DNA of 64,000 nucleotides, taken from assembly GCA_963969345.1 (NCBI GenBank), contig OZ017767.1, forward strand, positions 930,001 through 994,000, in the 5' to 3' direction. Under the pieces are notes generated by a model. The model ran no database searches and was not told the origin of the DNA. It was given only the letters and a program-made list of their open reading frames with translations. The number at the start of each line of letters is the position of its first letter. The first letter of the stretch is position 1. The DNA comes from Turbatrix aceti. Its lineage: Eukaryota > Nematoda > Chromadorea > Rhabditida > Panagrolaimidae. Shown one piece after another: positions 61,274-64,000 of this stretch. A program made the translations under genes and the position numbers.

Positions 61274-64000
61274 ATGACGGCGCCGTCTCCCATAATTGGA
61301 TCATCGCTGTACTCTCCTTCAACATCGGTACGTGTGGTGCATTTTTTGTATCTGTCTCACAGTTAGTGTTTGGCTGATATCAGGTTTTGCCTGATATCAG
61401 AGTCTGATACTGATAATGATATCAGTATCAGTATCAATCAGGATGAGATTTGGTATCAGGATGATATCAGAATGATATCATGATATCGATTTTTCGTCAA
61501 AATATGCTTTAAAATACCGTTTTTTTGCCATTTGCTCACAATTTTTGTAAAAAATACTCATTTTTATGTATCCGAGTAAAGCCATCCTCTATATTTTAAT
61601 ATTTAAAAACCGTTTTACTCTCATTTGAAAATGCGGCCCGTTTTTGACCACCGCACATTTTGTGCCACCAGGGTTTTCGACCGCTCCTGAAATCGCTCCG
61701 CTTCTGAGCGGAGGCAGAGCAAGCGATAAAAGAACGAAAAAAATATAAAGCGGGAGTGGAGCCAGCTGCATAAAAAAAAATTAGGTGCGCGAGCGTACAT
61801 AATTTAGAAAACAAAGGAGCGAGGAGAGCGGTACAAAAAGTCAAAATAGAAAACCCTATGTACAACGCAATTTTTAGTGTTTTTTTGCAGTGCATAAACG
61901 CAGAAAACAAAAACTTTACCTTTTTTGGACGACAAAATGATAAATTTATTCCAAAAAAATTATTTTTGGGGTTAATTATCGAAACTATCATTATTATTGG
62001 TGATATCATGATATCATTCTGATATCATCCTGATATCAGTATCATATCATGATAGTGTTTGCAACTATCACTATCATATCATGATGGCAAAAAAATGGTA
62101 TCAGCCAAACACTACTCACAGTGCAACATGTTTTCAGACACTATCTCCATCTGCTTTTTTACCACCTGATGATGAAGGGGATGAAAAAGAAGAAATCACG
62201 AGGGAAGCTGTGGTTATCGATCTTCCCTTCGAGGAAGATCCCCATGTGATTGACATGCTGAACAAGTTGGGAAACGATAAACCAGTCTCCACCGACGTCG
62301 TGGTCTCCGTCGCTGAATCATTTAACGGATCCTTTCTCAGAAAGTTTGCTCTTATCGGCAACTCAATAGGTTTCGGGAACACCGTCATGATTCCGACGTT
62401 GTTCATTAGCACCGGTCGATGTGAGTTTTTTTACCTTTGTACCCTCAAAAATTATTGTATATTTTTAGCGGCATATCTTATCCCCCTACTCATATGCTAC
62501 CTGTTTATCGGTGTTCCCATCCTGATGATCGAAGCAGTGGTGGGGCAATACTCCGCGTTACACCCCAACATTGTGTTTTCCCGCATTGCGCCAATTCTCA
62601 ACAGTGTCGGTGGCACCTTTTCTATGGTCACATTCTACAGGACGCTCTACCTGATGCCGTTTGCTTCTTGGCTTCTTTATGTAATTTTCTTGATTTTTGC
62701 CCACCAACCATTGAATACCTGTCAAAGTCCCACCTGCATGCAATTCTCGGACGTGGACAGATGTTCAAAGAACTTGACTACCAAAGCTGTTTATTTTCGA
62801 ATTTCTCCTGACTGTCAGACATTTCTTGATAGAGTATTCAACAGGACGAATATTGTGCGGATTGGCCCTTTTACTGATTTCATATACACCGGCATATTCT
62901 ACCAAAAGACAGCTAAACTTTCGTACGTGGCCATCGGGATGCTGTTTGGACTTTGGTTTCTGCTCGGTGCCATTGTTGTATTGATCCCGAAAAAAATCAG
63001 TCAAATTTCTTCGATTATTGGCATTCTGGCACTCATAATTACTGCTATTGTGCTGATATACACGGCGATCCATGGAACAGGGAAAATAGATCTCTTTACT
63101 CCGCAATGGGATGAAATCTACAAACCTTTCAACTGGGTATTTGCGCTATTTGTGACATTGTTTTCACTCAGTCTCTGCGATGGTGGGGTCATTAGATTGA
63201 CTTCGTACAACACCTTCAACAATAACATATTTTTTGACGCTCTGTTAACTTCTGTCGTGGATTTTGGCATCTCACTTGTTCACATTTTTATCTCCAGCAC
63301 TGCTGCAGGACGCGTTATGGGTATGTCAAATTGTATGATACATGTTTGTTAATTTTTAATTTTTTTAGAAGATTTCTACCCAAACTTGGAAGAACGCCAA
63401 GAAGTTCAGCATACCGTCAGCAGGAGCAATGACGCCTACTTCATGTGCATTTTTGGCGAATTTGCGTTCCGCGTTTCAGAGCCCTGGGTCGGGGTACTGA
63501 TGTCCACACTTTACTACGGTTGTCTGGCCATGCTGATTTTCCAAAGCGTTGTGAGTAAGTTTAATTATCCTACCGTATCCGAAAATAAATTTCAGTTGGT
63601 GTCCTACGAAACCCTGATAGCAGCAATGATTCGTCGTTTCAACACGATTAACAAAACTTGCGTTGTCGTCTTCGTTTGCATCGGTTCAGCAGGCATTTGT
63701 ACATTTCTCGTGATTCCGAGTTCCGTGGATTTGGTTTACATTATGCTCGATGACAGCCTAATTTTTCTCTCACTCGTCGCTTTTCTTGAAGTCTTGGCAC
63801 TTTCTTACTTTTATGGATACGAGAACTTCTGCCGCGACATTGAAACCATGATTGGCTGGCGTCCAACTTTTATCCACTATATCGAGGCGGTTACGTGGAA
63901 GGTCATAACCCCTTTCATACTCGGTCTCAATATATTCCTAATCATTGTTACACTCATTCAATTCCTCTTTTCCGGTGATCATATCAAAGAGCAAAATGCT
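61274..64000 (+). CDS. SLC6-family (neurotransmitter symporter-like) transporter, 3' partial
   Basis: A multi-pass protein with the fold of Na+/Cl- neurotransmitter symporters. Exons are 61274-61327, 62138-62420, 62469-63320, 63369-63550 and 63596 to the window edge, 592 residues so far with phases 0, 1, 1 and 0. TM1 reads I-G-F-G-N at 95-99, but the family N-V-W-R-F-P is replaced by N-T-V-M-I-P, and N-G-G-G-A-F becomes S-T-G-R-S-A-Y. The Trp and the gate Arg are missing. The following Y-L-I-P-L and G-V-P-I-L-M-I-E-A-V-V-G-Q-Y match the TM2 motif. The extracellular loop has C-Q-S-P-T-C and N-glycosylation sites. It may have changed substrate or lost transport. Intron 1 carries a hAT-like element. 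Confidence 0.82.
61364..62114. mobile_element. hAT-like MITE with GATATCA repeats, in intron 1 of the SLC6-like gene
   Basis: Inverted termini read TAGTGTTTGGCTGATA (one mismatch near the inner end) and the element is flanked by the 8-bp duplication CTCACAGT (61356-61363 and 62115-62122). Next to each end are clusters of GATATCA/TGATATC, likely subterminal transposase-binding repeats. The 751-bp interior has no transposase frame. Removing the element and one duplication leaves a 51-nt intron, the common size in this window, so insertion into a short intron is the simplest history. Confidence 0.88.

Noticed and set aside
61596..62009. 137-codon minus-strand frame
   Set aside because: Lies inside the hAT-like element, has no transposase motif and looks like chance in A+T-rich sequence.
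1..64000. tRNA, rRNA, spliced-leader RNA or CRISPR arrays
   Set aside because: I looked for tRNA boxes, rRNA-like conserved blocks, an SL-type sequence and regular spacer repeats, and found none that I could support.

Overview
The window is eukaryotic DNA from a small invertebrate, most likely a nematode. Short exons (roughly 50 to 900 bases) are separated by GT-AG introns, many only 47-70 nt long, ending in T-rich tracts plus CAG or TAG. Exons are fairly GC-rich, while introns and spacers are strongly A+T-rich with long A and T runs. The gene content fits a nematode: a cluster of serpentine chemoreceptor-like genes, a reticulon gene with several N-termini, an FMN old-yellow-enzyme-like reductase, a cholinesterase-like carboxylesterase, a calpain and a divergent SLC6 transporter. 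The species cannot be named from sequence alone.

Layout. (1) 1-2673 (+): 3' part of a gene of repeated two-exon modules, a Pro/Thr/Val/Lys stalk and a hydrophobic tail like a GPI-anchor signal. (2) 4224-29612 (+): a reticulon gene of about 25 kb. Four possible N-terminal starts converge, all in phase 1, on one acceptor at 28475, and the conserved membrane-hairpin domain follows. Its large introns carry a long foldback element (18618-19974) and another inverted-repeat element (6868-8855). (3) 31338-32268 (-): an unrecognised four-exon gene whose frame is only kept by a GC-AG intron. (4) 32.5-43.6 kb: a gene-poor stretch holding a decayed non-LTR retrotransposon fragment and repeats. (5) 43631-45033 (+): a single-pass membrane protein. 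(6) 46592-50275 (+): two intact chemoreceptor-like genes. (7) 50643-51090 (-): a small secreted protein. (8) 51725-53409 (+): carboxylesterase. (9) 54449-56486 (+): calpain. (10) 57031-58188 (+): a third chemoreceptor copy broken by a 5-bp frameshift. (11) 58734-60263 (-): OYE-like flavin oxidoreductase. (12) 61274-64000 (+): SLC6-like transporter, cut by the window end.

Mobile elements are the other theme. Three short non-autonomous elements have recognisable terminal inverted repeats and perfect 8-bp target duplications (hAT-like): 3174-3526, 53824-54264 and 61364-62114. The last sits in intron 1 of the SLC6-like gene, and removing it with one duplication leaves a 51-nt intron. Two more, 18618-19974 and 30385-30877, have 3-bp TAA/TTA duplications (PIF/Harbinger-like).

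No operon or pathway links these genes; apart from the tandem receptor family they look like unrelated neighbours. The strongest candidates for new biology are the modular surface protein with a 203-bp identical patch between two modules, the reticulon exon that adds an extra membrane segment, and the SLC6-like protein whose TM1 signature is rewritten.
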